From contig JAIFLU010000109.1 in assembly GCA_020048915.1 (NCBI GenBank), forward strand, positions 7,356-51,178: DNA of 43,823 nt. Reading direction: 5' to 3'. The number at the start of each line of letters is the position of its first letter. Positions within the stretch are counted from its first letter, which is position 1. Below the pieces are notes generated by a model that made no database searches, was not told where the DNA came from, and saw only the letters and a list, made by a program, of their open reading frames with translations. Below are positions 1 through 9,591 of the stretch, piece after piece. This DNA comes from Bacteroidota bacterium (GTDB lineage: Bacteria; Bacteroidota; Bacteroidia; Bacteroidales; JAAUTT01). A program made the position numbers and the translations under genes.

Positions 1-2527
1 CAACTACCAACGCTTCGGTAACATCATAAATCATATTGGCAAGGTCGATGTTAATCCGCTCCCCGTATAATGCATGACGACGTTTTGTATACACCACCTC
101 ACGTTGGGAGTTCATTACATCATCATATTCGAGCAAACGTTTACGAATACCAAAGTTATTCTCTTCCACCTTCTTTTGGGCCCGTTCAATAGAGCGGGAA
201 ATCATCGAGTGTTTAATCACTTCATTTTCTTTCCAGCCCATTTTGTCCATAATACCCGAAATACGGTCTGAACCAAATAAACGCATTAAATCGTCTTCGA
301 GCGAAACAAAGAATTGTGAAGAACCCGGGTCTCCCTGACGACCGGCACGACCTCGTAACTGCCTGTCGACGCGGCGGCTCTCGTGACGTTCTGTACCAAT
401 AATTGCTAAACCGCCAGCTTTTCGTACTTTTTCGGTAAGCTTAATGTCGGTACCACGACCTGCCATGTTGGTTGCAATAGTTACGGTTCCTTCCTGACCA
501 GCTTCTGCAACAATGTCAGCTTCTCGTTGGTGAAGTTTTGCATTTAAAACGTTGTGGCGGATTCCGCGAAGTTTTAACATTCGGCTAAGTAATTCCGAAA
601 CTTCAACAGAAGTTGTACCTACCAATACAGGCCTGTCTTTTGCAACCAGACTGGTAATTTCGTCAATTACGGCATTATACTTTTCGCGCTTTGTTTTATA
701 AACTAAATCTTCCTGATCGTCGCGGGTAATTTTTTGGTTCGTAGGAATTACCACCACGTCGAGCTTGTAGATTGACCATAATTCGCCGGCTTCAGTTTCG
801 GCAGTTCCGGTCATACCTGCAAGTTTGTGGTACATACGGAAGTAGTTCTGCAATGTAACCGTTGCAAAAGTTTGAGTGGCGGCTTCAACTTTCACCCGCT
901 CCTTCGCTTCGATCGCCTGGTGTAATCCGTCGGAATATCTTCGCCCTTCGAGAATACGACCGGTTTGCTCATCTACAATTTTCACTTTGTTATCCATCAC
1001 CACATACTCAACATCCTTCTCGAATAAAGTATAGGCCTTTAAAAGCTGGTTGATGGTATGAATACGTTCTGATTTTATAGAATAATCAGCCAGTAACTCA
1101 TCTTTTTTTATAAGTTTTTCGTGCTTATCCAAATTTAGCTTTTCCAAATCGGCAATAATACTTCCAATGTCCGGCAGAATAAAAAACTGCGGATCGGTAG
1201 AATTAGAAGTCATAATGTCGATTCCCTTTTCTGTAAGATCTATCGAATTTTGTTTTTCGTCGATAACAAAAAACAGATCGTCCGTTACAAGGTGCATGTT
1301 TTTGTTCTGCTCCTGCATGTAAAAATTCTCTGTTTTGTGCATAAGTTGCTTCATACCCTGTTCCGATAAGAACTTTATAATGGCTTTATTTTTAGGAAGG
1401 CCTTTGAACGCACGAAGCAGCAATTTTCCACCATTTTCGGTATCGCCTTTTGTTATTAAATTTTTTGCATCGACCAGAATTTGGGTAACCAGTTTGCGTT
1501 GTTCGTTATATAATACCTCAACGCGGGGTTTTAATTCGTCGAAAAGTTGATTATCGCCTTTCGGAACCGGACCAGAAATGATTAAAGGAGTACGGGCATC
1601 ATCGATTAAAACCGAGTCGACTTCATCCACAATGGCATAATGATGCTTGCGCTGAACAAGGTCGAGTGTACTGATAGCCATATTGTCACGTAAATAATCG
1701 AAACCAAATTCGTTATTCGTTCCATAGGTAACATCGGCTAAATAAGCTTTGCGACGTGCATCGGAATTAGGTTGATGCCTGTCGATACAATCAACCGAAA
1801 GTCCGTGAAATTCAAACAACGGACCCATCCATTCCGAGTCACGTTTTGCAAGGTAGTCGTTCACAGTTACAATATGAACTCCACGACCTGCCAGTGCATT
1901 TAAAAATACGGGGAGGGTTGCCACCAGTGTTTTTCCTTCACCAGTTGCCATTTCGGCAATTTTTCCCTGATGTAATACTGCCCCACCAAACAACTGTACA
2001 TCGTAATGCACCATGTCCCAGGTAACCATATTCCCACCGGCCATCCATTTATTATGGTGATAAGCCTTATCGCCTTCAATGGTAATATTCTCTTTAAAAG
2101 CAGCTAAGTTACGGTCGAATTCAGTTGCAGTAACTTCAACCTTTTCGTTTTCCTTAAATCGCTTGGCTGTTTCTTTTACAATGGCAAAAGCTTCAGGTAA
2201 AACCTCATTTAAAACCTCTTCTGTTTTCTTAAGAAGTTCTTTATCCAGCTTATCTATTTTGGTATAGATTTCCTCAATTTCGTCAACATGGGTTTCTTCA
2301 AGCTCAGCTTTGCTTTTCAATGCAGCAATTTCATCTTCAAGTGGCTTTACATAAGCTTGAATTTTTTCTTTCAAAATGCCCGTGCGGGCACGCAAGGCAT
2401 CGTTACTTAATCCCGAAATTTCGACATAGGCTGCTTTTACCTTTTCGACAATGGGCTGAGTTTCCTTTAAATCTCGTTGGGCTTTATTTCCAACAAATTT
2501 GGAAAGTATACTATTAATAAAACTCAT
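1..2527 (-). CDS. secA: Preprotein translocase ATPase SecA, C-terminus cut by window edge
   Basis: SecA is the cytoplasmic motor that pushes unfolded preproteins through SecYEG using ATP. The reading frame runs from an ATG at 2525-2527 to the left edge without a stop, giving about 842 residues. Seen: Walker A MATGEGKT at residues 193-200, DEVDSV (Walker B/DEAD-type), the preprotein-binding region, GTTSVEVSE, and the helicase motifs [10 protein letters not shown] and [13 protein letters not shown]. Walker A lies about 90 residues later than in E. coli SecA, which fits the longer N-terminal region of Bacteroidota SecA. From family knowledge the full protein is about 1,100 residues, so roughly 250 residues, including any C-terminal metal-binding tail, lie outside the window. 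It is transcribed divergently from the sigma-factor gene. Identification is secure. Confidence 0.97.
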   Translation of the reverse strand, partial: MSFINSILSKFVGNKAQRDLKETQPIVEKVKAAYVEISGLSNDALRARTGILKEKIQAYVKPLEDEIAALKSKAELEETHVDEIEEIYTKIDKLDKELLKKTEEVLNEVLPEAFAIVKETAKRFKENEKVEVTATEFDRNLAAFKENITIEGDKAYHHNKWMAGGNMVTWDMVHYDVQLFGGAVLHQGKIAEMATGEGKTLVATLPVFLNALAGRGVHIVTVNDYLAKRDSEWMGPLFEFHGLSVDCIDRHQPNSDARRKAYLADVTYGTNNEFGFDYLRDNMAISTLDLVQRKHHYAIVDEVDSVLIDDARTPLIISGPVPKGDNQLFDELKPRVEVLYNEQRKLVTQILVDAKNLITKGDTENGGKLLLRAFKGLPKNKAIIKFLSEQGMKQLMHKTENFYMQEQNKNMHLVTDDLFFVIDEKQNSIDLTEKGIDIMTSNSTDPQFFILPDIGSIIADLEKLNLDKHEKLIKKDELLADYSIKSERIHTINQLLKAYTLFEKDVEYVVMDNKVKIVDEQTGRILEGRRYSDGLHQAIEAKERVKVEAATQTFATVTLQNYFRMYHKLAGMTGTAETEAGELWSIYKLDVVVIPTNQKITRDDQEDLVYKTKREKYNAVIDEITSLVAKDRPVLVGTTSVEVSELLSRMLKLRGIRHNVLNAKLHQREADIVAEAGQEGTVTIATNMAGRGTDIKLTEKVRKAGGLAIIGTERHESRRVDRQLRGRAGRQGDPGSSQFFVSLEDDLMRLFGSDRISGIMDKMGWKENEVIKHSMISRSIERAQKKVEENNFGIRKRLLEYDDVMNSQREVVYTKRRHALYGERINIDLANMIYDVTEALVV

Positions 2528-2572
2528 TCGTATGATTCTTTATGGTTAAAAGTGAGTAAAGTTAATCGAATT

Positions 2573-2580
2573 TATATTTG
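2573..2580 (+). promoter_or_regulatory. Candidate -7 element (TATATTTG) upstream of the sigma-factor operon
   Basis: The octamer TATATTTG matches the TAnnTTTG -7 consensus described for Bacteroidota housekeeping promoters. It lies in the divergent secA/sigma-factor spacer and would give a leader of about 115 nt. No convincing TTTG -33 partner is visible at the expected distance, so this is weak. Confidence 0.22.
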
Positions 2581-2705
2581 TATGCAGTTTATAAAGGCAA
2601 ACGTAAAAAAAATTCGTGAAAACAGTAAGGATAAAAACTGTGCCAAAGAAAAAATTCGACCGATTCAACAATTTGTCGTAATATTAGAAAACAGTTATTT
2701 AGCCG

Positions 2706-3260
2706 ATGCAAGAATCGCCCCTAACCGATCTGATTATTGAAAGCAAACAGCGCAATGCTGCGGCTTTTCGGAAATTGGTAGAGATGCATCAGGCAAGAGT
2801 ATACTCCCTGGCATTTCGGATGCTTTGCAATGAAGATGATGCGAAGGATGTTGTTCAGGAAACCTACATCAGGGTTTGGAAACATCTCGACCAGTATAAA
2901 ACAGAAATGAAATATACCACCTGGCTATATGCCATTGCGTCGCACCTTTGTTACGACCGGCTAAAAGCCATTAAGCGAAAAGGAAATGTTCAACAGATTG
3001 ATTCGGAAAATTTAAATTTTAAATTCTTCCTGGCAGATGAAAATATTGAAACGGCTGTCATTAATTCCGAATTAGCAAAAATAATAATGCTATTAACAGA
3101 CGAATTGACACCTAAACAAAAACTGGTTTTCACCCTTCGCGATCTCGAATGTTTAGAAATAGTAGAAATTGAAACTGTTACTGGACTATCTGCCGATAAA
3201 ATAAAAAGCAATCTTTATTTAGCCCGGCAATATATTCGAAAGAAACTGGAGAAAATGTAA
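2706..3260 (+). CDS. RNA polymerase sigma factor, ECF (sigma-70) family
   Basis: 184 residues, the usual ECF length. Region 2 spans about residues 22-90, with DDAKDVVQETYIRVWKHL (core binding and -10 recognition) and a TWLYAIASHLCYDRLK segment. Region 4 spans about residues 130-182, with LTPKQKLVFTLRDLE followed by a helix-turn-helix ending in YLARQYIRKKLEKM. There is no region 1.1 or 3. The product should direct RNA polymerase to a small set of stress or envelope promoters. The next gene starts 13 nt downstream and encodes a one-pass membrane protein, the usual place for a cognate anti-sigma factor. The family is clear; regulon and inducing signal cannot be read from the sequence. Confidence 0.93.
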   Translation: MQESPLTDLIIESKQRNAAAFRKLVEMHQARVYSLAFRMLCNEDDAKDVVQETYIRVWKHLDQYKTEMKYTTWLYAIASHLCYDRLKAIKRKGNVQQIDSENLNFKFFLADENIETAVINSELAKIIMLLTDELTPKQKLVFTLRDLECLEIVEIETVTGLSADKIKSNLYLARQYIRKKLEKM

Positions 3261-3273
3261 AAGAAAACAATCT

Positions 3274-3714
3274 ATGGAAAACACCGATAAAAAATATAAC
3301 GACCTGGTTAACAAGCTTAATAGAATAAACCCACAGCTTATTAACCCCATGGGACTTACTGACAGCATTATGGCAGCTATCCATCCTCCAGAAAAAAATA
3401 CATCAAAAACTGTAATGCTCTGGATTCGTCCGATACTTGCAGCAGCATCTGTATTTTTATTTGGGTTGTTTTTATATCAGCATACAGACGAGAATACTCC
3501 TTATATTATAATAGCTGAATCTGACCGACCAAAGATTGGACAGGCTTTTATTCTCAGCAACTGTTTTGAGCAAAACAATAGTGAAATAAAAGAAACTAAA
3601 AGCCGGATGCAGCAATATCTCTGTTATATGAGACACAACGAACAGTTAAATCAAAAATCGAAACTCTTTCTTTTAAAGCAAATTTCGAAATATCAAACAA
3701 ATATTTCTCACTAA
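3274..3714 (+). CDS. Small single-pass membrane protein, possible anti-sigma factor
   Basis: 146 residues. A hydrophilic N-terminal part of about 48 residues is followed by one membrane helix (about residues 49-68, IRPILAAASVFLFGLFLY) and a C-terminal part of about 75 residues. This N-in, C-out layout suits an anti-sigma factor that holds the upstream ECF sigma at the membrane. The zinc-binding HxxxCxxC motif of ZAS-type anti-sigma factors is absent, so the role is inferred from position and topology only. The C-terminal part has two cysteines (SNCFEQ and YLCYM) that could form a disulfide outside the membrane. It sits in an apparent operon with the sigma factor and the next lipoprotein gene. 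Confidence 0.6.
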   Translation: MENTDKKYNDLVNKLNRINPQLINPMGLTDSIMAAIHPPEKNTSKTVMLWIRPILAAASVFLFGLFLYQHTDENTPYIIIAESDRPKIGQAFILSNCFEQNNSEIKETKSRMQQYLCYMRHNEQLNQKSKLFLLKQISKYQTNISH

Positions 3715-3732
3715 TCCACTAACACCTTAATT

Positions 3733-4881
3733 ATGAAAACACTATTTTCAATATTCATTTTAGCTGGTGGTTTGTTACTTTTCTCGTGCACCAATGGCGA
3801 CCAAATGCTTACAGTTATTAATCCCGATGGCTCCTGCTACCGTGAATTCTCAAACATTGGCGATTCTGCTTTTATGGTTGGAGATACAGCTAAAGGCAAT
3901 AAATTCCCTATTGATTTAGATTCAACCTGGAAAATTTCCTGGAAATATAAAACATCCGAAATTCATACGAACTGGCCATTAAAAACCTGGAAGGACGATA
4001 CAATAAAGGAGCTAAAATCATCAGCAGACTCTGTTAATAGTGAGAATCCTAAAATTACATTTGTTTGGGCTCGCCGCGATTACAAATCGGTAGAAGAAAT
4101 GGCATCGACATTTAAACTTAAAAAATCGCACGACTGGAACGATTTGAAAATTCAATATTCCCTTGATAAAAAATTCAGGTGGTTTTATACTTACTATACC
4201 TACCAGGAAACCTACCCGAAATTAAAAACGCTGGATCGAATTCCTCTTGATAAATATATGACGAAACCAGAGGCTGAACTTTGGTTTAACGGGAAACACG
4301 ACATGCTAAAAGGGATGAACGGGGTTGAAATGAAGGATTATATTACCCGTATTGAAGGTAATTACAACAATTGGTTTGGACATAACTTCTGGGATGCAGA
4401 ATATGAGGTATTACTTAACAATTATTCCCTGTTGAAAGGAATTAATATTAGCAAGGAGCGTCTTGAACTAGCGAAAGATTCTGTTTTCAATAAAAATATC
4501 GATAAATTCAAAACGCTCGAGGACGATCCCGATTTTGGGAAATGTATGGATGAATACTTTAAAACAAAAGTTTTTTCGGATTTTTATAATCAAAAAAATA
4601 ATCCTTTAAAGCAATTCGAAGATGAATTTGGCAAGATGACCTTTCTGAAATATTTTGAATCGGATATGGAATATCGACTGCTTATGCCCGGTAAAATTTT
4701 GCAAGCCGATAATGCAGTAATGTATGGCGATACCTTATCCTGGAAACTTACCGCATACCGCATGGTTTACAGCGATTACGCAATAAACGCCCAATCGCGA
4801 AGGGCAAACAATTGGGCATTCATCGTGTCCGCATTAATTGTTCTGGCAGCAATCGGCAGCTTTTTATTTAAAAAAAGATAA
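3733..4881 (+). CDS. Hypothetical lipoprotein with an extra C-terminal membrane helix
   Basis: 382 residues of unrecognised family. The N-terminus is a lipoprotein signal with lipobox LLFSC, predicting lipidation at Cys19. The last about 24 residues form a second hydrophobic segment (AFIVSALIVLAAIGSFLF) closed by KKR, so the mature protein could be tethered at both ends, which is odd for a lipoprotein. The middle is polar and rich in Trp, Tyr and Lys. It starts 18 nt after the putative anti-sigma gene and is probably the third gene of that operon; a target or sensor of the sigma system is an inference only. A hairpin terminator follows directly. Confidence 0.7.
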   Translation: MKTLFSIFILAGGLLLFSCTNGDQMLTVINPDGSCYREFSNIGDSAFMVGDTAKGNKFPIDLDSTWKISWKYKTSEIHTNWPLKTWKDDTIKELKSSADSVNSENPKITFVWARRDYKSVEEMASTFKLKKSHDWNDLKIQYSLDKKFRWFYTYYTYQETYPKLKTLDRIPLDKYMTKPEAELWFNGKHDMLKGMNGVEMKDYITRIEGNYNNWFGHNFWDAEYEVLLNNYSLLKGINISKERLELAKDSVFNKNIDKFKTLEDDPDFGKCMDEYFKTKVFSDFYNQKNNPLKQFEDEFGKMTFLKYFESDMEYRLLMPGKILQADNAVMYGDTLSWKLTAYRMVYSDYAINAQSRRANNWAFIVSALIVLAAIGSFLFKKR

Positions 4882-4898
4882 AGCTATTGCATATAAAT

Positions 4899-4944
4899 AA
4901 AAGAGGAACTATCTAGCCTAATTGGCTTTGTTTGTTCCTCTTTT
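4899..4944. terminator. Bidirectional rho-independent terminator
   Basis: The stem AAAAGAGGAAC (4899-4909) pairs with GTTCCTCTTTT (4934-4944), with a T-run on the plus side and an A-run on the left that serves the minus strand. A small inner hairpin (AGCC/GGCT) sits in the loop. It lies between the convergent genes 3733-4881 and 4982-6874 and probably ends both. Confidence 0.8.
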
Positions 4945-4981
4945 TTATTGATCTTTTAATACAAAGTCAAAATAGATTTGC

Positions 4982-6874
4982 TTAGGTTTTACTGAAAACC
5001 GCCTTGCATTTATCTGCTTTTACAATTTTGTCAAAAAACTCGGTGAATTCCGCATACTTTTCAGCAGGGTACCGGCACTTATTAACCCGAATAGACCGGA
5101 TATACGTCAACGTATTGCCCTCGACCGTAACCGTAGATTTATAATTACCGAAAACACTCGAAAACTCCGAATTCTGAGGAATAGTTTCCGGTTTTAAAGA
5201 CGATGGCAAGGTGTAGATTACGGTATCATTATCGGTAAATGTATAATCAATCTCGATATCGGTTTTACGTTGCTTTAGTGGCTTATAACTTTTTGTCCTT
5301 TTATTCATAAGGTTTAACGAAATTATAAATAACCGAGGATTGGTTCCGGCATACTTATTCAACTGCAACTTTTGTGTTTCCTCAACTTTCGGAATTATAT
5401 CGGTTGGTTTGGAGTACTTGAATTCCAATACCTGAAAAACCGGAATATCGTTATTCGTTTCAAACCATTTTTTTTGATCCTCCGGTGAATTTTGCAAATT
5501 CGGAGCTACATTTTCAAATTGAATTCCGCAATAACTTGTTCTCACATCGGCAAGCGCATCCCCCGACATATCGATATTTACCTTAGCCAATCGGTTTTGT
5601 GAATTTACTTCTGCCGGATATACAGGAGTATGCATAATAACCCCTCCTTTTTCGGTAATGGCCAAAACATCTCGGTCGGTCGTGCCCGACCCCATAAAGC
5701 CAAAAGGATTGGTTTGACTTGTACATTCGAGCCAAATCGATTCTTTGGATAATGGCACTGTAACAATAGCATGGTCAAAAATAACGGTAGAAAATTTCGG
5801 ATCCATTTTTTCAACCGAAGTGCCCGCATTAACTAAAACATAGTATGCTTTAATACCTGCAGCTTTTAGCAAAGCAATGGTGTAATTCGATAATGCTTTA
5901 CAATCGCCATAGCCAATCCTATCAACATCCGAAGCCAGCATTGGCTGGTACCCGCCTATTCCCAACTGAATACCTACGTAACGGGTTTTATTCTGCATAT
6001 AGGTATAAATGCGTCGGATCATTTCCACCGTATCTTTTGTGTCCTTTACCAATTCTTTAATTTGTGAAACTGCGGTTTCCGGAAGTTGATCTCTATCCTT
6101 GTTAAGATTTACAATCCAATCGCCAAACACTTTCCAGTTGCTCAAATCCCCTTCAAAATCGTGAAACTCAAATTTTTCAGGTGCAACATAAACAACAGGC
6201 GACACCTCGTACATCGAAGTCCTGTAAGGCTCTTCTTCCATCGCTTTCATATTTTCAGCCGCCCAGTCGTAAACTTTGGTATTCTTTACATTCGAAATTT
6301 TAGGCGCATCGGCCCTGCATAATTTATATCGAAGAGGTAAATCGGATGGGACAATAATTTTAAAAAATGATTTTTCAACGGATACTTCCGGATCATTTTG
6401 CGCAATCCAGGTTGGGTAGTTTAAAATTCCATTAAAACTGATTTCATATTCATATTCGACTGTATAGGGAAAGTTACTAACACTTGGAGAATAGGCCAGG
6501 ACTCTGTTGTCGCTGAATAAACTGGAGCCGTCAAATGCAGGGAAATCTGCAAAATCGACCCGTTTGAGCTTTTTTATAACTTTCCCGTCACTTCCAATTA
6601 CAATACCGTTGATAGAACTAATTTTTCGATATGGTGTATATCCTGCACGAAATTCGCCCCTGGATTCGCCATTCTTATTCAAAATGGTAACAATTTGCTT
6701 AACCTTTAAGGTTGCACTTCCAATGTTCTTAATTTCGAATGTCATTTCCTTTAACCGGTCAATGGCATAGGCATTCTCCTTTAACCCTTCGGGAATAGGC
6801 GGAAGTAAAGTTTGTGCAGTTATAACAGCATGGAAAATTATTCCAAAACATAATGTGATTATCGGCTTAAGCAT
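4982..6874 (-). CDS. DUF3857 / transglutaminase-like domain protein (Cys present)
   Basis: 630 residues with an N-terminal signal peptide ending around ITAQ, so it is exported. The first half is a DUF3857-type beta domain. The transglutaminase-like core has the motif GYGDCKALSNY with Cys325, and His368 in FDHAIV. The third position, normally D-x-T, reads WLECTS, so an acidic residue is present but as Glu. A C-terminal beta domain follows. Such proteins are common in Bacteroidota; enzymatic activity (protease or crosslinking) is assumed by fold and not established here. It follows the paralogue 6878-8770 by only 3 nt and is probably co-transcribed. Both proteins are exactly 630 residues and align around the core. 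Confidence 0.88.
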   Translation of the reverse strand: MLKPIITLCFGIIFHAVITAQTLLPPIPEGLKENAYAIDRLKEMTFEIKNIGSATLKVKQIVTILNKNGESRGEFRAGYTPYRKISSINGIVIGSDGKVIKKLKRVDFADFPAFDGSSLFSDNRVLAYSPSVSNFPYTVEYEYEISFNGILNYPTWIAQNDPEVSVEKSFFKIIVPSDLPLRYKLCRADAPKISNVKNTKVYDWAAENMKAMEEEPYRTSMYEVSPVVYVAPEKFEFHDFEGDLSNWKVFGDWIVNLNKDRDQLPETAVSQIKELVKDTKDTVEMIRRIYTYMQNKTRYVGIQLGIGGYQPMLASDVDRIGYGDCKALSNYTIALLKAAGIKAYYVLVNAGTSVEKMDPKFSTVIFDHAIVTVPLSKESIWLECTSQTNPFGFMGSGTTDRDVLAITEKGGVIMHTPVYPAEVNSQNRLAKVNIDMSGDALADVRTSYCGIQFENVAPNLQNSPEDQKKWFETNNDIPVFQVLEFKYSKPTDIIPKVEETQKLQLNKYAGTNPRLFIISLNLMNKRTKSYKPLKQRKTDIEIDYTFTDNDTVIYTLPSSLKPETIPQNSEFSSVFGNYKSTVTVEGNTLTYIRSIRVNKCRYPAEKYAEFTEFFDKIVKADKCKAVFSKT

Positions 6875-6877
6875 GGC

Positions 6878-8770
6878 TTAACTATTTTTTTTAAGTACAA
6901 TTTGTTCGGCTTGTTTGGATACGATCTGATTAAATAACTCCCGGATAATTTCATAATCCTCTGGCATATAGGTGGTTTTGCCAATAGAAAATTTGCAGTT
7001 CAGCATTATATTATTCCCCGTAGCACTCAATGCGTATGTAAATTTTATTGTATTATCGGGCGACTTATATAGTCCGCTCTTTGGCAATTCGCTAACACTA
7101 TAACCTTCGGGAATTTCAATTTTTGAAATTACAACGCGATCCATTGGATAGCCAAAATCGACCGGGAATGTGCGTTTTTCGGTTTTAAACGGATTCTCGG
7201 TTAACTGTTCAAAAAAGAGAGGATTGAAAAAAATCTTATCTGATGTCACAACTGTGTTATCGGCTATTTCAACTTCGCCTGAAAATTTAACGTTTTTATC
7301 CAGGCTATCCAGGTTTTCAACTTTAAATGTGTTCAATTTTAAGCCTTTGTTTTCAACCTGATAATTCTCAACATACTTGTCAATGCTGGTATGATCTCGT
7401 ACCTCTTCTCTAAAATCATATGCAGAATATCCCTTTCTTTCAGACGATAGCTTTCCAGCCACTTCGCCTAAATTATTTATTTTAAGTTCCAGGAACGTTA
7501 CTTTTGAGCTTCCCGCTTTTGGTGTTAAGTTATACCAATTCCCCTTAATTTCCTTTGTATTTATATATCTCCCCGGACCATTCAGGCACCTCATAGGAAG
7601 CATATTGATTGGCAAAAGAGGATCAGTGGCATCGAGAATATAGTTGGTTGTATCAATTTTAACATGTGCTACCACGTAATTTAACTTATTCATGGTTGGA
7701 TAAACAGGGTGCAGCATTCCGTTATCCCTGGTACTCAAAACAATTGGATTAGCATCTAATTTCAAATCTTTCAGCAATGCAATCAGCATTAAATTTATTT
7801 CGGCTGTACCACCCGATTGTTCTTTAAAAGCGGATGCCATGAATTGTCTTGAATAAGCAGAATTATATTCATTCCATTTCATTCGTTTCTGAAGGGTTTG
7901 ATAGGCGAGTTTCATTCTATTATACGGAGGCAGGTTTTTCTCTTCAATTTCTTTCTCCATCTTACTCAAATAGCTGCTTGCTCTCATGCTTTCACCAAAA
8001 TTAGAGGCGTCACACAGTGTATTATTTACATTGTCCCACGATTCGGTATAGCTTTTATAAAATCTACCAGGTATCGACACGTTTCGGATTTCGAATTCGA
8101 GTTTCGACACATAGTTGTATATTGTTGTCATGTAGGCCTCTTTTTTAATGGCCGGCACATCCTGGGCATACCAATGATTACTCCCCAGCGATTTTATATT
8201 TCCAAACCCATAACTTACCGTATTAAACGAAAAGTATTGCGATTCCGGTATTTTCAGCTCGCTGTAAACAACAGGGATGGTATATTGAAAATACCAATTT
8301 TCGGGAAGACTGGAATAGGAGTATTTAAATTCGATAATAGAACCCTCACGTACATTGGGCATGGTAAATTTGATCCGGTACCGATTGTTCCCCCATGACT
8401 CTTTAAAAATAGATTCTTTTTCTAATTTTGACTCAACTACCTGGCCGTTTTCCAAATTATAGGTATAACCTTTTAGGGAATAAGTGTCGTCCACAAAGAA
8501 CGAACCATCGGCCCAATCGTATCCATCTTTTTTAAGAATCTTGATAATAGTATGTCGGTAAAAATTAAAATCGTTCAGGTTAAATTCTCCAAATTCGTAG
8601 AGGACAACTGCTGACGCTCCGGTATCCTTGCTATAAACCTGCATTTTAAGATCATCGATATTTGGTTTGCCAAATTTAGGTTTTGGATTTTGGGCCAGGA
8701 TAGCTGATGAAATGAATAGTAAGAACAAGAAACCGTATAGGTTTTTGATAATTCGGGATTTGTTTTTCAT
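6878..8770 (-). CDS. DUF3857 / transglutaminase-like protein lacking the catalytic Cys
   Basis: 630 residues with a signal peptide ending near AILAQ. It has the same architecture as its neighbour 4982-6874: N-terminal DUF3857 domain, transglutaminase-like core, C-terminal beta domain. At the position of the neighbour's GDC the sequence reads GGTAEINLML, with Thr322 in place of the nucleophile Cys. His (VVAHVKID) and Asp (YILDATDP) are kept. It is therefore probably not a cysteine enzyme, and may bind ligand or act with its paralogue. It is the first gene of the pair. I chose the ATG at 8770 because a clear signal peptide follows it. Confidence 0.87.
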   Translation of the reverse strand: MKNKSRIIKNLYGFLFLLFISSAILAQNPKPKFGKPNIDDLKMQVYSKDTGASAVVLYEFGEFNLNDFNFYRHTIIKILKKDGYDWADGSFFVDDTYSLKGYTYNLENGQVVESKLEKESIFKESWGNNRYRIKFTMPNVREGSIIEFKYSYSSLPENWYFQYTIPVVYSELKIPESQYFSFNTVSYGFGNIKSLGSNHWYAQDVPAIKKEAYMTTIYNYVSKLEFEIRNVSIPGRFYKSYTESWDNVNNTLCDASNFGESMRASSYLSKMEKEIEEKNLPPYNRMKLAYQTLQKRMKWNEYNSAYSRQFMASAFKEQSGGTAEINLMLIALLKDLKLDANPIVLSTRDNGMLHPVYPTMNKLNYVVAHVKIDTTNYILDATDPLLPINMLPMRCLNGPGRYINTKEIKGNWYNLTPKAGSSKVTFLELKINNLGEVAGKLSSERKGYSAYDFREEVRDHTSIDKYVENYQVENKGLKLNTFKVENLDSLDKNVKFSGEVEIADNTVVTSDKIFFNPLFFEQLTENPFKTEKRTFPVDFGYPMDRVVISKIEIPEGYSVSELPKSGLYKSPDNTIKFTYALSATGNNIMLNCKFSIGKTTYMPEDYEIIRELFNQIVSKQAEQIVLKKNS

Positions 8771-9030
8771 GAAGTTGGTTGTTAAATCGGTTTTCGTTAG
8801 ATTTTAATGCCTTGATCGTTTTATTAGATTTCCCTAATACGGTATGAACCCTCAAAAGATTCGATTTTTTTAAGAACTATAGAAATAAATTTAGAAAATG
8901 GGATTTTTATAATCCTATATCGAAGTTTAGATTATCTAAAAACAGTGCAAGTACAATACACTTTTATCTAAAAGTAATAACTAAAAACAGAGATCACCCC
9001 TCACTCGATCTACAAGGTTAGGTTATATAT

Positions 9031-9459
9031 TTAGTATCTCTCCACAAAATTCTTTAACGAATCCCCAATAATGGCCATCCATGCCTTTTCGTGGTTATCC
9101 CTTGAAACATCTTTGTGTTCGGGGGACATTTTTTCAAGTCCAGTGTGGGTAAACTTCACAAGTGTTTCATTTTCCAGGGCAATTAATTCAAAGCTAACAA
9201 TGGTCTCGGTCGGAAAATTGACGTAATTCCAGGTATACGATAACTTTTCGCACAACTTCACTTCCGTAATTCTACACAAAATAGGAAACCGCCTCCCCTC
9301 TTTTTCGCCATAGAGGGTAAAGGAAAAACCTACTTCCGTTTTAAACTCCGGCACTTCAAAGTACCAGATTTTCATATTGTCTTTGTTGGTTATTGCCTGC
9401 CAAACTTTGTAAGCCGGGGCTTTTATAATTACCTCCTGAAAAATTGGTGCAACTTTCAT
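9031..9459 (-). CDS. SRPBCC / AHSA1-like domain protein
   Basis: 142 residues, the size of a single START-like (SRPBCC) helix-grip domain. The opening pattern (FQEVIIKAPAYKVWQAITN), the central beta strands ending in LSYTWNYVNFPTETIVSFEL, and the C-terminal helix around EKAWMAIIGDSLKNFVERY match the AHSA1 branch (activator of Hsp90 ATPase homologue 1-like). These domains enclose a hydrophobic cavity; the ligand is unknown. There is no signal peptide, so it is cytosolic. It stands 132 nt after the TolB-like gene on the same strand, with a possible long hairpin between them. A specific function cannot be assigned. Confidence 0.85.
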   Translation of the reverse strand: MKVAPIFQEVIIKAPAYKVWQAITNKDNMKIWYFEVPEFKTEVGFSFTLYGEKEGRRFPILCRITEVKLCEKLSYTWNYVNFPTETIVSFELIALENETLVKFTHTGLEKMSPEHKDVSRDNHEKAWMAIIGDSLKNFVERY

Positions 9460-9483
9460 GTTGTATCGATATTATTTAAAGAA

Positions 9484-9565
9484 TTTGCAGTCTTTAAGAC
9501 TGTTTTGCGTTTTTAAAGTTCAATAAAACCTCAAAAGTTGCAAAAATAATCTCAAAGACTGCAAA
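9484..9565. repeat. Imperfect inverted repeat between two minus-strand genes
   Basis: TTTGCAGTCTTTAAGA (9484-9499) is matched by the reverse complement TCTCAAAGACTGCAAA (9550-9565), 15 of 16 positions, with a 50-nt loop. The left arm also lies in a local palindrome (CAGTCTTTAAGACTG). No T-run follows the stem, so it is not a classic terminator. Confidence 0.5.
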
Positions 9566-9591
9566 GAAATATTTCAGGTTAAATCTACTTA

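Noticed and set aside
2477..2740. 87-residue plus-strand frame across the secA start
   Set aside because: It overlaps secA on one side and the sigma-factor start on the other and has no recognisable sequence; probably chance.
7898..8398. 166-residue plus-strand frame inside the DUF3857 gene
   Set aside because: Antisense shadow of a well-supported gene with no domain, signal or context of its own.
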